64,000 nucleotides of DNA from Treponema sp. GTDB lineage: Bacteria; Spirochaetota; Spirochaetia; Treponematales; Treponemataceae. Made by a program: the position numbers and the translations under genes. Shown one piece after another: positions 33,509 through 42,286 of this stretch. The notes below the pieces were generated by a model, which did not search any database, was not told the origin of the DNA, and saw only the letters and a list, made by a program, of their open reading frames with translations. The stretch spans positions 1-64,000 of the forward strand of contig JAEEYO010000014.1 in the NCBI GenBank assembly GCA_016288205.1, read 5' to 3'. Within the stretch, counting starts at the first letter, position 1. Each line of letters begins with the position of its first letter.

Positions 33509-35296
33509 ATGAAGAAAATGGCAGTTCTTTTTTTGACCGCGATTGTGATTCTCCTTTCTTCCTGCGGTAATCTTCTGAATCAGGATGAGAAAAATTCCTT
33601 AATAGCCCTGTCCCTTCCATACGGCTCCAGTTCGGGAAATTCTTCCAGAAACGCAGACGCTGGGGATGCCATTTCCTACACATTCAGGATTACGTTTGAA
33701 AAATTGAACGGCTCCCACACTGTTGAGGAATATGGCAAGAGTGGAGATCAGATAGAGCTTGAGGTGAATCCCGGCTCCTATACGGTGACGCTTGAGGCAT
33801 ACGACATGTTCGGAGGTCTTTGCTACAAGGGAAGCGCGGAAACCGAGGTTTTTGCCGAGAAAGTTTCGTATGTTTCCGTTGTCCTGAAAAAAGCATTTGA
33901 GTGGGAAAATGATCACGCGAAGGTTCTTACCACATCTAACGGTCTGAATATCCAGATAAAGCAGTTCCCCGCGAATTGTAACCACCTTCAGGTATGGGCG
34001 GGAAACAAGGTTATGACCATTGGTCTTGCTGACAAAGAAATTGCGGCTGGTACATCCGCCCTCGCATTTGACTTCCCTCTCTGCGTAAGAGGCTGTCGCT
34101 ATGACATTGAGCTGAAATATGACTGCTTTGATGAGTCTACTGAAACCGGCTCGTGGTTTACGGAGAGCATAAGCGGCATTGCTGGCGGAGGAGATATCGG
34201 TGTCCTGAACACAAGTGCCGTGCCTCCTTCCGTTAAGGTAAACCTGAGCAATGGTCGCGTCTATTTAAGCTCTGACCCCACGGACTACTGCAACAAGAGC
34301 CGTCTTAGCGATTACAGTTCCGTTACCCTCCGCTTCGAGCTCAGGGGAAAACTTAAGGACAGCGGACAGGAGGTGCGTGGTCCTGATTTGAATTCTGTCA
34401 CTTACTGGGATGGAAGTACCAAATATGAGACAGCGATAAACGCTTTCCTTTCTGATGACGGTTACAGTGAAATGAACTGGGATTCAGAATTCATGAAACA
34501 AATCAACAGGGCAAGGCTGGATGTCTTCTTTGTGTGCAAGCTGACTGCTTATGGTGATCAGGAGTTTTTCGGAAAATTCTCCTCACCGTGGTATGATGTT
34601 AATGTATCCGGCTCTGGTGGTGGAGGCGGGGGAGACGGTTCGACCTTCCCATCTGGAAAGTTGAATCAGTATTATCATGTTGGCGATGAAACTGATTTTA
34701 TAGAGTTGCTGACTAATGCGAATGATGGAGATGAGTTGACACTTGGAAAGGATATTTGGATAAAAAACAGAATTCAAATCACTAAGAACATTACGATAAA
34801 TGGTAACGGTAAGTATGGTATTGTGCTTGCATGTTCCGAGCAATCTAGTTTTGCAAACATTACCTTCAAAAACGGAAAGGGAGCTTCGACATTGGAAGAC
34901 ACCGCGAACTTCGGCATGATATTCTGGTGTGGAAGTGGAATGATTACTTTTACCGGCTGTACTTTTGAGGACAATCAGTCAACCGGAGATCCCGGCGGAG
35001 GAGCGATTTCACTTTTCGGCAACAGCTATGATCCTGAAAAAGGTGTCCATATAACAGGATGTACTTTCACCAATAACTCGGGACATGCAGGATCCATAGA
35101 CATAGGCGGCTCTGACTATGTGGATATAAACAACTGCAATTTCAGCGGAAGTTCGAATGTTAACGGCTTTGCTGATCGCGACATCTATTGTGGCAGCAGC
35201 GACGAGAATGTTTCCATAAGTGGAAGCGGAAATAATTCTGATTTGGGAACTCCTTATCGATGTCATGATGACTTCCGACCTTGGGATTTCTTCTGA
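33509..35296 (+). CDS. Lipoprotein with C-terminal parallel beta-helix
   Basis: 595 residues from ATG 33509 (AGAGG 8 nt upstream; the frame extends earlier but without a signal). Lipobox VILLSSCGN. The N-terminal half has an Ig-like segment (SYTFRITFEKLNGSHTVEEY, then VNPGSYTVTLEAYD). After a glycine run (SGSGGGGGGDGS) a right-handed parallel beta-helix follows: ITKNITINGNG, FANITFKNGKG, MITFTGCTFEDN, VHITGCTFTNNSG, YVDINNCNFSGSS. This is the 'polymorphic outer-membrane/pectate-lyase-like' repeat type used in surface proteins. Likely surface-exposed; ligand unknown. Confidence 0.75.
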   Translation: MKKMAVLFLTAIVILLSSCGNLLNQDEKNSLIALSLPYGSSSGNSSRNADAGDAISYTFRITFEKLNGSHTVEEYGKSGDQIELEVNPGSYTVTLEAYDMFGGLCYKGSAETEVFAEKVSYVSVVLKKAFEWENDHAKVLTTSNGLNIQIKQFPANCNHLQVWAGNKVMTIGLADKEIAAGTSALAFDFPLCVRGCRYDIELKYDCFDESTETGSWFTESISGIAGGGDIGVLNTSAVPPSVKVNLSNGRVYLSSDPTDYCNKSRLSDYSSVTLRFELRGKLKDSGQEVRGPDLNSVTYWDGSTKYETAINAFLSDDGYSEMNWDSEFMKQINRARLDVFFVCKLTAYGDQEFFGKFSSPWYDVNVSGSGGGGGGDGSTFPSGKLNQYYHVGDETDFIELLTNANDGDELTLGKDIWIKNRIQITKNITINGNGKYGIVLACSEQSSFANITFKNGKGASTLEDTANFGMIFWCGSGMITFTGCTFEDNQSTGDPGGGAISLFGNSYDPEKGVHITGCTFTNNSGHAGSIDIGGSDYVDINNCNFSGSSNVNGFADRDIYCGSSDENVSISGSGNNSDLGTPYRCHDDFRPWDFF

Positions 35297-35308
35297 TTTT
35301 TTGACTTC

Positions 35309-35367
35309 CACACGGATTACAGATTATATTCTAATGAAAAATCGTTAGATTTTTCCAAATCCGTGTG
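35309..35367. repeat. 59-bp nested inverted repeat
   Basis: CACACGGATT (35309-35318) is perfectly complementary to AATCCGTGTG (35358-35367), with an inner TCTAA/TTAGA pair. No T-run follows. Could be a weak terminator or a small mobile-element remnant. Confidence 0.5.
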
Positions 35368-35392
35368 ACAATTTCCAAATGGTCATTTACGG

Positions 35393-35421
35393 TTGACAGC
35401 TACTCGCAATGGGTATATACT
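35393..35421 (+). promoter_or_regulatory. Promoter of 192-aa envelope protein gene
   Basis: Consensus TTGACA (35393-35398), 17-bp spacer, TATACT (35416-35421), the strongest-looking promoter in the window. Confidence 0.8.
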
Positions 35422-35452
35422 CAATTTAAGATTCCTTTTCAGGGGGTAGATT

Positions 35453-36031
35453 ATGAAAAAGAAGTTTTTAGCCGTCTTGGCATCACTTTTTGTGTTCGGA
35501 AGCGTCAGTGCTTTTGCGTTCGACTGGTCCCAGTGCTGGTGCAATTATGGCGGCGGCATTGAGAGCGGAGACCTGATTCTGAATGTGGATGTTGGTATAG
35601 GCAGCCTTTTTGGAGATTATTTGGATCTTGGCTCGGATTACAAGGGCACATGGTTCATTCCGTACACCGAGGCATCGCTTTCATACGCTGCTTACATTTG
35701 GAAGCTTCCGTTTACTTTCGGCGGATACGTAGGTTTCGACGGCTACCATTACGAGCATAAGTACAGTGACCATGAGTGGACCCACATGACTCTGTATACG
35801 GGCGGATTGGTTGAATATCATGTTCAGCTTCCACCGAAGGGGCTTGATGTGTATACCGGAACAAAGCTCGGCGTTGGCATCAAATTAGCTGACTATTCCG
35901 GTTCAAGAGTATATTTTGAGGGCGACGGATATCTTGGCGCTAACTGGTTCTTCTCTGATTTCTTTGGCGTGAATTTGGAGGTTGGCGGTCCTAATGTCTA
36001 TGCTAAGACAGGACTCACCTTCAAATTCTAG
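35453..36031 (+). CDS. Small outer-membrane-type protein
   Basis: 192 residues. Signal peptide (FLAVLASLFVFGSVSAFA), then FDWSQCWCNYGGGIESGDLI and aromatic, glycine-rich strands ending YAKTGLTFKF, with a terminal Phe as in outer-membrane barrels. ATG 35453 follows AGGGGG by 7 nt. It has a near-consensus promoter and a clear terminator, so it is probably well expressed. Family not recognised; an eight-strand barrel is plausible from the length. Confidence 0.65.
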   Translation: MKKKFLAVLASLFVFGSVSAFAFDWSQCWCNYGGGIESGDLILNVDVGIGSLFGDYLDLGSDYKGTWFIPYTEASLSYAAYIWKLPFTFGGYVGFDGYHYEHKYSDHEWTHMTLYTGGLVEYHVQLPPKGLDVYTGTKLGVGIKLADYSGSRVYFEGDGYLGANWFFSDFFGVNLEVGGPNVYAKTGLTFKF

Positions 36032-36064
36032 AACATCCGCGGTTTGACCGCATATCAACTTATG

Positions 36065-36113
36065 AATCCGCTTGTCAGAGCTTCCCAAAGTTTTTGTCAG
36101 GCGGATTTTTTTT
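36065..36113 (+). terminator. Intrinsic terminator
   Basis: AATCCGCTTG (36065-36074) with CAGGCGGATT (36098-36107), one G-U pair, then TTTTTT. Confidence 0.8.
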
Positions 36114-36178
36114 CAGAAATTTAAAATTTTTTTTGCATTTTGATTACCGTGGCGAAGATTTGAGGACTATTATAATGC

Positions 36179-37582
36179 ATGAGAAAATTAATTATGCTTA
36201 TATTTGCCGTTTTCCTTCCCTTGCTTTGTCATGGCGAGAGGGGAAAATCTGCCACGGATTTTTTCAAGGGTGCCGACTCCTATACAGGGCTGTCGTTTGT
36301 TACGGACGGCGATGTCTCGGTCAAGGCTGATTGCGGAGTGCGGTTCCGTTTTTCAGATGCGACTTTTATCCTTGCCGCGGGCTTGCCATCCGGGAAAATC
36401 AGCTCTCTGCCGGAAATCTTTGGCTGCGAAAATCCTCTTGATGTGATTGTCCCCAGAGTCGGCCTGGGTCTCTCCTTTTCGCCCGTATTTCTTCCCTTTT
36501 CCATTGAGGCAAATGCAGGGACGCTCGGTTTTTCCGGGGCTCTCTCAAGGATGAAATCACCTGATTTTTCCATCGGTTCCGCGCTCTCCTCTCCGTACAG
36601 ACCGTCCGGCGGAATCTCATCGTCGCTTCCGACTTTCACGTCCTCAAGGCATCCTCTTGCATTTTCGCTTCTTCTCTCGTCCTCCGGCAAATCCCTTGAG
36701 CTTCCGTCAGTATTCTTTGGTCTGAGCGAACAAAAGGAACTTTTTCTTTCTATATATAAGAGCTTTTCCCTGTGGCACATCCCCGTCGTGTCGCTTTCTT
36801 TGAACGGCGGTCTCTTCCGTCACTCGCGGGAATACAATTCGTCTTGGTTCCAGAAGCAGCGTCCCTATCCTGAGGACGGATATTTTTGTGCTGAGATTGA
36901 GTCGTCGCTCGTGTGGAGTTTTTTCCGGCATTGGGCGGCGGCATCGGCGGTGCAGTGTCCCTACGGAGGATTCGACTTTTGGTTCCGGTGCGCGGACTCT
37001 CTTGTTTTGGACGGATTCACTCTGAACACGGCATTTTTTGCTTCCACCCCCGGATTGATTACGGCATCTGGGAGCGTTCCGGGGACATTGCTTGAGCTGA
37101 TGCTGAATCCCCAGGTTTCGTTTTCATTGTGCAAGAGCAAGGTACAGGCGGGGCTTTCGGCTTTGGGTGAGCTTGATGATGAAAAAAACATGGAGATGAA
37201 ATTCCGCTTTGACGGCAGTATTCAAAACGCTCGGTTCAGGACGGCCCTGAGTGCTTCTTCGTCCCTTGTCCCTGATTCGGAATCCGGGGGCGTGGCGGGT
37301 GATTTTTCGTCCAGGATTTACGCATCGTGCAAGTTCCGCTCCTTTTCCTGCTCATCGTCGCTTTCTCTGAAATGCACGGAATCTTCCAAGACTTTTTCGG
37401 CATCAGCATCCGTCACTCCTGCGCATGGGTTCGTGAAATCGCTTTCCTCGGATTTTTCACTTTCCATAAAAAACGGCATGCTTTCTGGAACTTCGGTCTC
37501 AGCCGGGATGGAGCTCTGCAAAAAGTGGGAAAAAATCAGTGTAACGGGGAAATTTTCGGCGAAATTGAAGAATACCTATTGA
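36179..37582 (+). CDS. Serine-rich secreted or outer-membrane protein
   Basis: 467 residues. N-terminal signal (LIMLIFAVFLPLLCHG), then a chain very rich in Ser and Phe with alternating patterns (FSIGSALSSPYRPSGGISSS, RTALSASSSLVP, SFSCSSSLSLKC), fitting a barrel with many strands. No family recognised. Start ATG 36179 lies only 2 nt after a TATAAT; the in-frame ATG at 36194 is an alternative that would suit that -10 better. The end of the gene contains the fusA promoter. Confidence 0.55.
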   Translation: MRKLIMLIFAVFLPLLCHGERGKSATDFFKGADSYTGLSFVTDGDVSVKADCGVRFRFSDATFILAAGLPSGKISSLPEIFGCENPLDVIVPRVGLGLSFSPVFLPFSIEANAGTLGFSGALSRMKSPDFSIGSALSSPYRPSGGISSSLPTFTSSRHPLAFSLLLSSSGKSLELPSVFFGLSEQKELFLSIYKSFSLWHIPVVSLSLNGGLFRHSREYNSSWFQKQRPYPEDGYFCAEIESSLVWSFFRHWAAASAVQCPYGGFDFWFRCADSLVLDGFTLNTAFFASTPGLITASGSVPGTLLELMLNPQVSFSLCKSKVQAGLSALGELDDEKNMEMKFRFDGSIQNARFRTALSASSSLVPDSESGGVAGDFSSRIYASCKFRSFSCSSSLSLKCTESSKTFSASASVTPAHGFVKSLSSDFSLSIKNGMLSGTSVSAGMELCKKWEKISVTGKFSAKLKNTY

Positions 37583-37607
37583 ATTTATTGGCAGTTTCTA
37601 GTATAGT
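37579..37607 (+). promoter_or_regulatory. fusA promoter
   Basis: TTGAAT (37579-37584) overlapping the upstream stop codon, 17-bp spacer, TATAGT (37602-37607). Confidence 0.7.
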
Positions 37608-37624
37608 ATTCAAAATATAGAAGA

Positions 37625-37692
37625 TGCGGAATTGTTTCTACGGCAGAATGAGCCAAATGGCACGGCATAATCAAGGCTGGGGTCAATCCGCA
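37625..37692 (+). promoter_or_regulatory. Structured fusA leader
   Basis: TGCGGAATTG (37625-37634) pairs with CAATCCGCA (37684-37692) with one bulged A, closing a domain holding GCC-AAAT-GGC and further GGC/GCC pairs. The leader of about 115 nt is long for this window. No known riboswitch class is matched. Confidence 0.4.
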
Positions 37693-37729
37693 AAACTAAA
37701 GCTGAATTCTTTTTAGAGAGGTAAACAAT

Positions 37730-39820
37730 ATGGCTTTTGATATTACCAAGGTTCGTAATATCGGTATCAGCGCCCACATTGACTCTGGTAAGACAACGAC
37801 TTCAGAACGCATTCTGTTCTATTGTAACAAGATCCACGCGATTCACGAAGTCCGCGGAAAGGATGGAGTCGGTGCTGTAATGGACAACATGGATTTGGAG
37901 CGTGAGCGTGGAATCACGATTCAGTCCGCTGCGACTCAGGTTCACTGGAAGGACATCACAATCAACCTGATTGACACCCCAGGTCACGTAGACTTTACTG
38001 TTGAAGTCGAGCGCTCACTCCGCGTTCTTGACGGTGCTATCATGATTCTTTGCGCCGTTGCAGGTGTTCAGTCCCAGTCAATCACTGTTGACCGCCAGCT
38101 TAAACGCTATCATGTACCCCGTGTTGCTTTCGTAAACAAGTGTGACCGCCAGGGTGCGAACCCGATCCGTGTATGCGGCCAGCTCCGTGAGAAGCTCGGT
38201 CTTAACGCACACATGATGGAGCTCCCGATCGGTCTTGAGGACAAGCTTGAGGGTGTAGTTGACCTGATTGCAATGAAGGCCATTTATTTTGACGGTCCCA
38301 ACGGTGAGGATCTCCGCTATGCCGAGATTCCCGCACATCTCGTTGATGACGCAAAGAAATATCGTGAGGAGCTGCTTGAGGAAGCCGCAAACTTCGATGA
38401 CGCTCTTATGGAGAAGGTTCTCGGTGGTGAGGAGCCGACAGAGGCTGAGATCATCGCCGCTATCCGCAAGGGTACTTTGGCAGAGCAGTTCGTCGGTGTG
38501 TTCCTTGGTTCAGCACACGTTAACAAGGGAATCCAGCCGCTTCTTGATGCTGTTGAGCGCTATCTTCCGAACCCGACTGAGGTTCACAACTATGGTCTTG
38601 ACCGCGACAAGGGAGAGGAGCAGGTTGAGCTCTTCAACGTGGAGAACAAGCCTTGTGTCGCTCTGGCATTCAAGCTGGATGACGGTCAGTTCGGTCAGCT
38701 CACTTATGTCCGTATCTACCAAGGAAAAATCTGCAAGGGAGACGAGCTTTTCAACGTCCGCGCGCAGAAGAAGTTCAAGGTCGGTCGCATTGTCCGCATG
38801 AATTCAGCCGCAATGGAAGATATTACCGAGGGTATGCCGGGAGACATCATCGCTCTGTTCGGTGTTGACTGCGCATCCGGTGACACATTCTGCGGTGGCG
38901 GACTTAACATCGCCATGACATCAATGTATGTTCCTAACCCCGTTATCTCACAGGCAATCGAGCCGGTAAACAAGCAGGATGCCGCCAACATGGCAAAGGC
39001 TCTGAACCGCTTCACCAAGGAAGACCCGACTTTCCAGACCTACGTTGATCCTGAGTCTAACCAGACGATCATCAAGGGAATGGGTGAGTTGCACCTTGAC
39101 GTTTATGTTGAGCGCATGAAGCGTGAGTACAAGTGTGAGGTTAAGGTTTCTAAGCCTGAGGTTGCATACCGCGAGTCAATCACTCAGCAGGCACCCTTCA
39201 ACTATACACACAAAAAGCAGACTGGTGGATCCGGACAGTACGGTCGCGTCGCCGGTTTCATGGAGCCAATCGCAGACAAGGACTACGAGTTTGTTGACTC
39301 AATCAAGGGAGGAGCAATCCCCAACGAATATATTCCTTCTTGCGACAAGGGATTCAAGAAAGCAATGGAGAAGGGTTCACTCATCGGTGCTCCGGTTGTT
39401 GGTGTCCGCTGTACAATCAACGACGGTCAGTATCACCCGGTTGACTCTTCCGACATCGCGTTCCAGACCGCTGCCATCGGTGCATTCCGCGAGGGATACG
39501 AGAAGGCTAAGCCGGTTATCCTTGAGCCTATCATGAAGGTACAGATTGCAGGACCGACAGAGTTCCAGGGAAATATGTTCGGACTCATCAACCAGAGACG
39601 CGGTGTTATCATCGACTCTACTGACGAGAACAACACATCTACCGTCAACGCCGAGGTTCCTCTTTCAGAGATGTTCGGATTCTCCACAATCCTCCGCTCT
39701 TCAACACAGGGAAAGGCCGAGTTCACAATGGAATTCGAGAAATATGGAAAGGTGCCGAACAATGTTGCGGACGAGCTGATTGCCGCATACAAAGAGAAGC
39801 GCAAGGCTGAGCAGAAATAA
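37730..39820 (+). CDS. fusA: Elongation factor G
   Basis: 696 residues with all five EF-G domains. The GTPase P-loop is [10 protein letters not shown] (residues 15-24), followed by [10 protein letters not shown] (switch I) and [17 protein letters not shown] (G3); the NKCD guanine motif reads [18 protein letters not shown] rather than HIDAGKT is typical of the spirochaete/planctomycete EF-G1 group related to mitochondrial EF-G1, which is specialised for translocation, with recycling done by a second EF-G elsewhere (family knowledge). ATG 37730 follows AGAGAGG. The ATPase gene follows after 17 nt, probably in one transcript. Confidence 0.97.
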   Translation: MAFDITKVRNIGISAHIDSGKTTTSERILFYCNKIHAIHEVRGKDGVGAVMDNMDLERERGITIQSAATQVHWKDITINLIDTPGHVDFTVEVERSLRVLDGAIMILCAVAGVQSQSITVDRQLKRYHVPRVAFVNKCDRQGANPIRVCGQLREKLGLNAHMMELPIGLEDKLEGVVDLIAMKAIYFDGPNGEDLRYAEIPAHLVDDAKKYREELLEEAANFDDALMEKVLGGEEPTEAEIIAAIRKGTLAEQFVGVFLGSAHVNKGIQPLLDAVERYLPNPTEVHNYGLDRDKGEEQVELFNVENKPCVALAFKLDDGQFGQLTYVRIYQGKICKGDELFNVRAQKKFKVGRIVRMNSAAMEDITEGMPGDIIALFGVDCASGDTFCGGGLNIAMTSMYVPNPVISQAIEPVNKQDAANMAKALNRFTKEDPTFQTYVDPESNQTIIKGMGELHLDVYVERMKREYKCEVKVSKPEVAYRESITQQAPFNYTHKKQTGGSGQYGRVAGFMEPIADKDYEFVDSIKGGAIPNEYIPSCDKGFKKAMEKGSLIGAPVVGVRCTINDGQYHPVDSSDIAFQTAAIGAFREGYEKAKPVILEPIMKVQIAGPTEFQGNMFGLINQRRGVIIDSTDENNTSTVNAEVPLSEMFGFSTILRSSTQGKAEFTMEFEKYGKVPNNVADELIAAYKEKRKAEQK

Positions 39821-39837
39821 GGTCTGAGGAGTAGATT

Positions 39838-40512
39838 ATGGCAAAACTGGAACTTTACAATAAGAGCCCGATCCGCGCATTCGACAATGCCGCCAACGGT
39901 GGACTTAAAGCAGGAGAAATGGGTCTTGTCACTTCAAAGAAGGGTGTCGGTAAGACTGCCGTTTTGGTACAGTTCGGAATTGACACTCTCTTGAACGGAA
40001 AGCAGCTCGTGCATGTGTCCTTTGATCAGGTTTCTTCCAATGTCATCGAGTGGTACGACACAATCGTCCAGGAGATCGTGAAGAACAAGATTTCTGACGA
40101 GGATAAGGAAGTCATCATGCGCAACCGCACCATCCTGAACTTCAACCAGGACAACTTCAACCTTGAGAAGGTCGTGAACACTCTCAACGCATTGAAGGCC
40201 GGTGGAATCGGTGTCGCGGGCGTGGTGATTGACGGAGTTGATTTTGCAAAGGCAAAGGAGTCCGACATTCAGGCCGTGGCAAGCTATGCAAAGGCTACAA
40301 AGACCAAGGTTTGGGTTTCCGCAACAGCTGAGGGCTCAAAGCTTTCAGAGCAGGCTCCCAAGGCCATCCTTCCTTATTTCAGCTTCGTAGTTCACCTTGA
40401 GCCGTCCAAGTCCAACGGAACATCCGTAAAGGTTCTGAAGGCTGGAAAGCAGGAGAACGTGGATACAACTCTGCGTCTCGACTCAAAGAACTCTTTGATT
40501 CTTAGCAAGTAA
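39838..40512 (+). CDS. RecA/KaiC-like P-loop ATPase
   Basis: 224 residues. Walker A TSKKGVGKTAV (residues 32-42), Walker B-like GVAGVVIDGVDFA (about 123-135), and WVSATAEGS as a sensor-like strand; overall a small single RecA/DnaB-type core. I know similar unnamed proteins next to spirochaetal fusA but not their role. RBS GAGGAG precedes ATG 39838. Tight coupling with EF-G (17-nt gap, shared terminator) suggests a translation-linked job, which is inference. Confidence 0.7.
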   Translation: MAKLELYNKSPIRAFDNAANGGLKAGEMGLVTSKKGVGKTAVLVQFGIDTLLNGKQLVHVSFDQVSSNVIEWYDTIVQEIVKNKISDEDKEVIMRNRTILNFNQDNFNLEKVVNTLNALKAGGIGVAGVVIDGVDFAKAKESDIQAVASYAKATKTKVWVSATAEGSKLSEQAPKAILPYFSFVVHLEPSKSNGTSVKVLKAGKQENVDTTLRLDSKNSLILSK

Positions 40513-40540
40513 TCTGGGATTTTATCCTAAATACTGAAGA

Positions 40541-40572
40541 AGCTCCATCGCATTGCGGTGGGGCTTTTTTTT
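40541..40572 (+). terminator. Terminator of fusA operon
   Basis: AGCTCCATCG (40541-40550) with CGGTGGGGCT (40556-40565), two G-U pairs, then TTTTTTT. Confidence 0.85.
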
Positions 40573-40595
40573 GTGTGGAAAATTAAAATATATTA

Positions 40596-40624
40596 TTGAC
40601 TTATGACAAATATTTTTGTATTAT
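40596..40624 (+). promoter_or_regulatory. Promoter of type III antitoxin RNA
   Basis: TTGACT (40596-40601), 17-bp spacer, TATTAT (40619-40624). Predicted RNA start near 40631, right at the first repeat. Confidence 0.75.
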
Positions 40625-40630
40625 GTAAAT

Positions 40631-40733
40631 AGATTGAGGACATAGGGCTTGTCCTGGCTAAATAAATAAGATCCGATGGATGATTGGGGTCGGAGAGCCT
40701 GACCCGGCTAACAAAATAAAGCTCGATTGAGGA
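40631..40733 (+). ncRNA. TenpI-like antitoxin RNA, tandem repeats
   Basis: Two tandem units plus a truncated third. Unit 1 (40632-40681) and unit 2 (from 40682) share GATTGRGG, a stem with a 9-nt loop, then GGCTAA and an A/T-rich tail; a third GATTGAGGA starts at 40725. Stems are GGAC/GTCC in unit 1 and GGGTC/GACCC in unit 2, so the stem bases differ but pairing is kept. In unit 2 the loop bases AGCC (40696-40699) can pair with GGCT (40706-40709), giving an H-type pseudoknot, as known for type III antitoxins. Such RNAs are cut by the toxin and bind it as repeats. Confidence 0.8.
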
Positions 40734-40764
40734 AGCTCTGTAGGTAACTGCAGAGCTTTTTTTA
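40734..40764 (+). terminator. Attenuating terminator between antitoxin RNA and toxin gene
   Basis: AGCTCTG (40734-40740) with CAGAGCT (40751-40757), then TTTTTT, directly before the toxin ATG. In type III systems this keeps antitoxin RNA in excess over toxin mRNA. Confidence 0.85.
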
Positions 40765-41222
40765 TGGATGAGAAAATGGAATTAAGATATTTGTCACAAG
40801 CATTTTATCAGAGATATAAAGATTGTACAGAAATAATGAGTAAAGGTGAAACCAGACCATATATTATTCTTGTGGTTGAAGTGGAAAATAATAAATTTGC
40901 AATACCTATTAGAACAAACCTTCATAAAACAAGAGATTGTTATGAAAGCAATCCGCAGACAAACTCTGGGCTTGATTATACGAAAGCAGTTGTCATTTCA
41001 AGGGATGACTATATTGATTCTACAAAATATCCTGAAATTGAACATAAAGAATATAATTACATAAAATTTAAAGAACGCGAAATAAAAATAGCATTTACAA
41101 AATTTGTTGCAGATTATAAAAAAGATGTGATTCGACACAAAAAAAATCCAAATATCCCTGCTAATCCTAGATTTCAATATTGTTCTCTGCAATATTTTAA
41201 GAATGAATTAGGATTGGAATGA
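40764..41222 (+). CDS. tenpN: Type III toxin, TenpN family endoribonuclease
   Basis: 152 residues. The ToxN/AbiQ-like fold of the TenpN branch is suggested by LSQAFYQRYKDC, TRPYIILVVEVENNKFAIPI, RTNLHKTRDCY, GLDYTKAVVISRDDYID and a C-terminal LQYFKNELGLE. These toxins are RNases held inactive by their own repeat RNA and act in phage defence or plasmid stability. ATG 40764 starts at the end of the terminator T-run; ATG 40776 is an alternative, and neither has a strong ribosome binding site. Very AT-rich compared with fusA, so likely acquired. Context (promoter, tandem repeats, terminator, toxin) strongly supports the call. Confidence 0.85.
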   Translation: MDEKMELRYLSQAFYQRYKDCTEIMSKGETRPYIILVVEVENNKFAIPIRTNLHKTRDCYESNPQTNSGLDYTKAVVISRDDYIDSTKYPEIEHKEYNYIKFKEREIKIAFTKFVADYKKDVIRHKKNPNIPANPRFQYCSLQYFKNELGLE

Positions 41223-41239
41223 TAAAACTGATATGTAAT

Positions 41240-41575
41240 TTATTTTTCCATGAGTCGGTCAAATGTTTTTGAGATGTTTTCAGAGATTGATTCCAAAAGC
41301 TGCTTTTCCGCTGTTTTCAACTCTATATTTCGTACATGGCTCTTTGTTTCGGCTCGATTTGGCATTTGTTCCAAAAATAAGGATGCAATGGGAATCTCAA
41401 ATACTTCTGCAACGGATTCAACAAGTTCAAGCGACGTCCCTCGTTTTCCTGATTCAATCTGCGCAAGAAATGGTGCGGTAATCTGTAACCTGTCAGCAAG
41501 ATAAACCTGTGTCCATCCTTTTGAAACTCGCAATGTCCGTATGTTGTCACCCAAAATCGTCTTTATTTTTCCCAT
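41240..41575 (-). CDS. XRE-family transcriptional regulator
   Basis: 111 residues. HTH at about residues 10-65: NIRTLRVSKGWTQVYLADRL, ITAPFLAQIESGKRGTSLEL, then a short helical tail (KTAEKQLLESISENISKTF) suited to dimerisation. The start codon at 41575 has no ribosome binding site but lies 7-9 nt from TATTAT/TATATT, so it may be another leaderless gene. It converges with the TenpN toxin gene 18 bp away and may belong to the same acquired segment; a role in controlling it is not shown. Confidence 0.85.
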   Translation of the reverse strand: MGKIKTILGDNIRTLRVSKGWTQVYLADRLQITAPFLAQIESGKRGTSLELVESVAEVFEIPIASLFLEQMPNRAETKSHVRNIELKTAEKQLLESISENISKTFDRLMEK

Positions 41576-41710
41576 AGAGCTTATAATATAGCGTGAAGTA
41601 AAATAACACTTGCATTATTAGCTAGATTATGTTATACTTGTAGTTAAGTAGATTTTGCTTTGAGTTATGCATGAAACTGAGACTTCAAAATTTATCAAGG
41701 AGATGGTAAG

Positions 41711-41785
41711 ATGTACCGCTTGTTGTTAACAAGAAAATCTTCCGATGGATTTTATCAAATCAAAATCTACGGAGGTCGGTTATGA
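41711..41785 (+). CDS. 24-codon ORF coupled to lipoprotein gene
   Basis: ATG 41711 follows AAGGAG with an 8-nt gap. The product is MYRLLLTRKSSDGFYQIKIY plus GGRL. The stop TGA overlaps the next gene's ATG (ATGA). The lipoprotein ribosome binding site (GGAGG) lies inside this ORF. It looks like a leader peptide or a small protein needed for coupled translation. Confidence 0.5.
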   Translation: MYRLLLTRKSSDGFYQIKIYGGRL

Positions 41786-42273
41786 AGAGAAAGAGTTCTT
41801 TGTTTGTTAAGCTACCATTATATTGTATATTTATATTACTATCATTGGCATGTGCAACAACGGGAAATACTGGAATTTATAAAGAAAGGTATGAAGAAAT
41901 AGTGGAAATGACAGGATCAAAAGATTCTATTTATACAAAGTCCAATTTGATTTTTGTTGATGTATTTAGACATGCTGATGCTGTTATTCAATATTCGGAT
42001 AAGGAAGCTGGAGTTATAAAGGGAAAATACATTTCGACAATTAATGTTGGATTGACGGGAAGTTATAATGTTGTTTCTATAATTGAGGTGTCTGCAAAAG
42101 ATGGAAAATATAGGATAAGTATGTCAATAGCCGATATTACAACCCGTAGTTCCTGGGATGGAAGGATGATTTCTGTAGCTCCAAACGATACTGTATTGAA
42201 ACCTCTTAATGACGAATGGCAGAATCTTGCCGCTTGCTTTCATGAAGAAATGCTCAAAGACAGTTCCTGGTGA
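41782..42273 (+). CDS. Lipoprotein with DUF4468-like domain
   Basis: 163 residues. Lipobox LSLACATT, then TKSNLIFVDVFRHADAVIQY and DKEAGVIKGKYIST, the pattern of the DUF4468 (TBP-like fold) domain found in small envelope proteins of Bacteroidetes and spirochaetes. The rest fits an alternating beta pattern ending in FHEEMLKDS. ATG 41782 follows GGAGGTCGGTT. AT-rich, on the same island as the TenpIN locus. Function unknown. Confidence 0.65.
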   Translation: MKRKSSLFVKLPLYCIFILLSLACATTGNTGIYKERYEEIVEMTGSKDSIYTKSNLIFVDVFRHADAVIQYSDKEAGVIKGKYISTINVGLTGSYNVVSIIEVSAKDGKYRISMSIADITTRSSWDGRMISVAPNDTVLKPLNDEWQNLAACFHEEMLKDSSW

Positions 42274-42286
42274 TAGGACAAATTTG

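Noticed and set aside
40631-40733. The tandem RNA as a tandem riboswitch
   Set aside because: The repeat length, pseudoknot pairing, terminator position and TenpN-like downstream gene fit a type III antitoxin; no known tandem riboswitch core is present.
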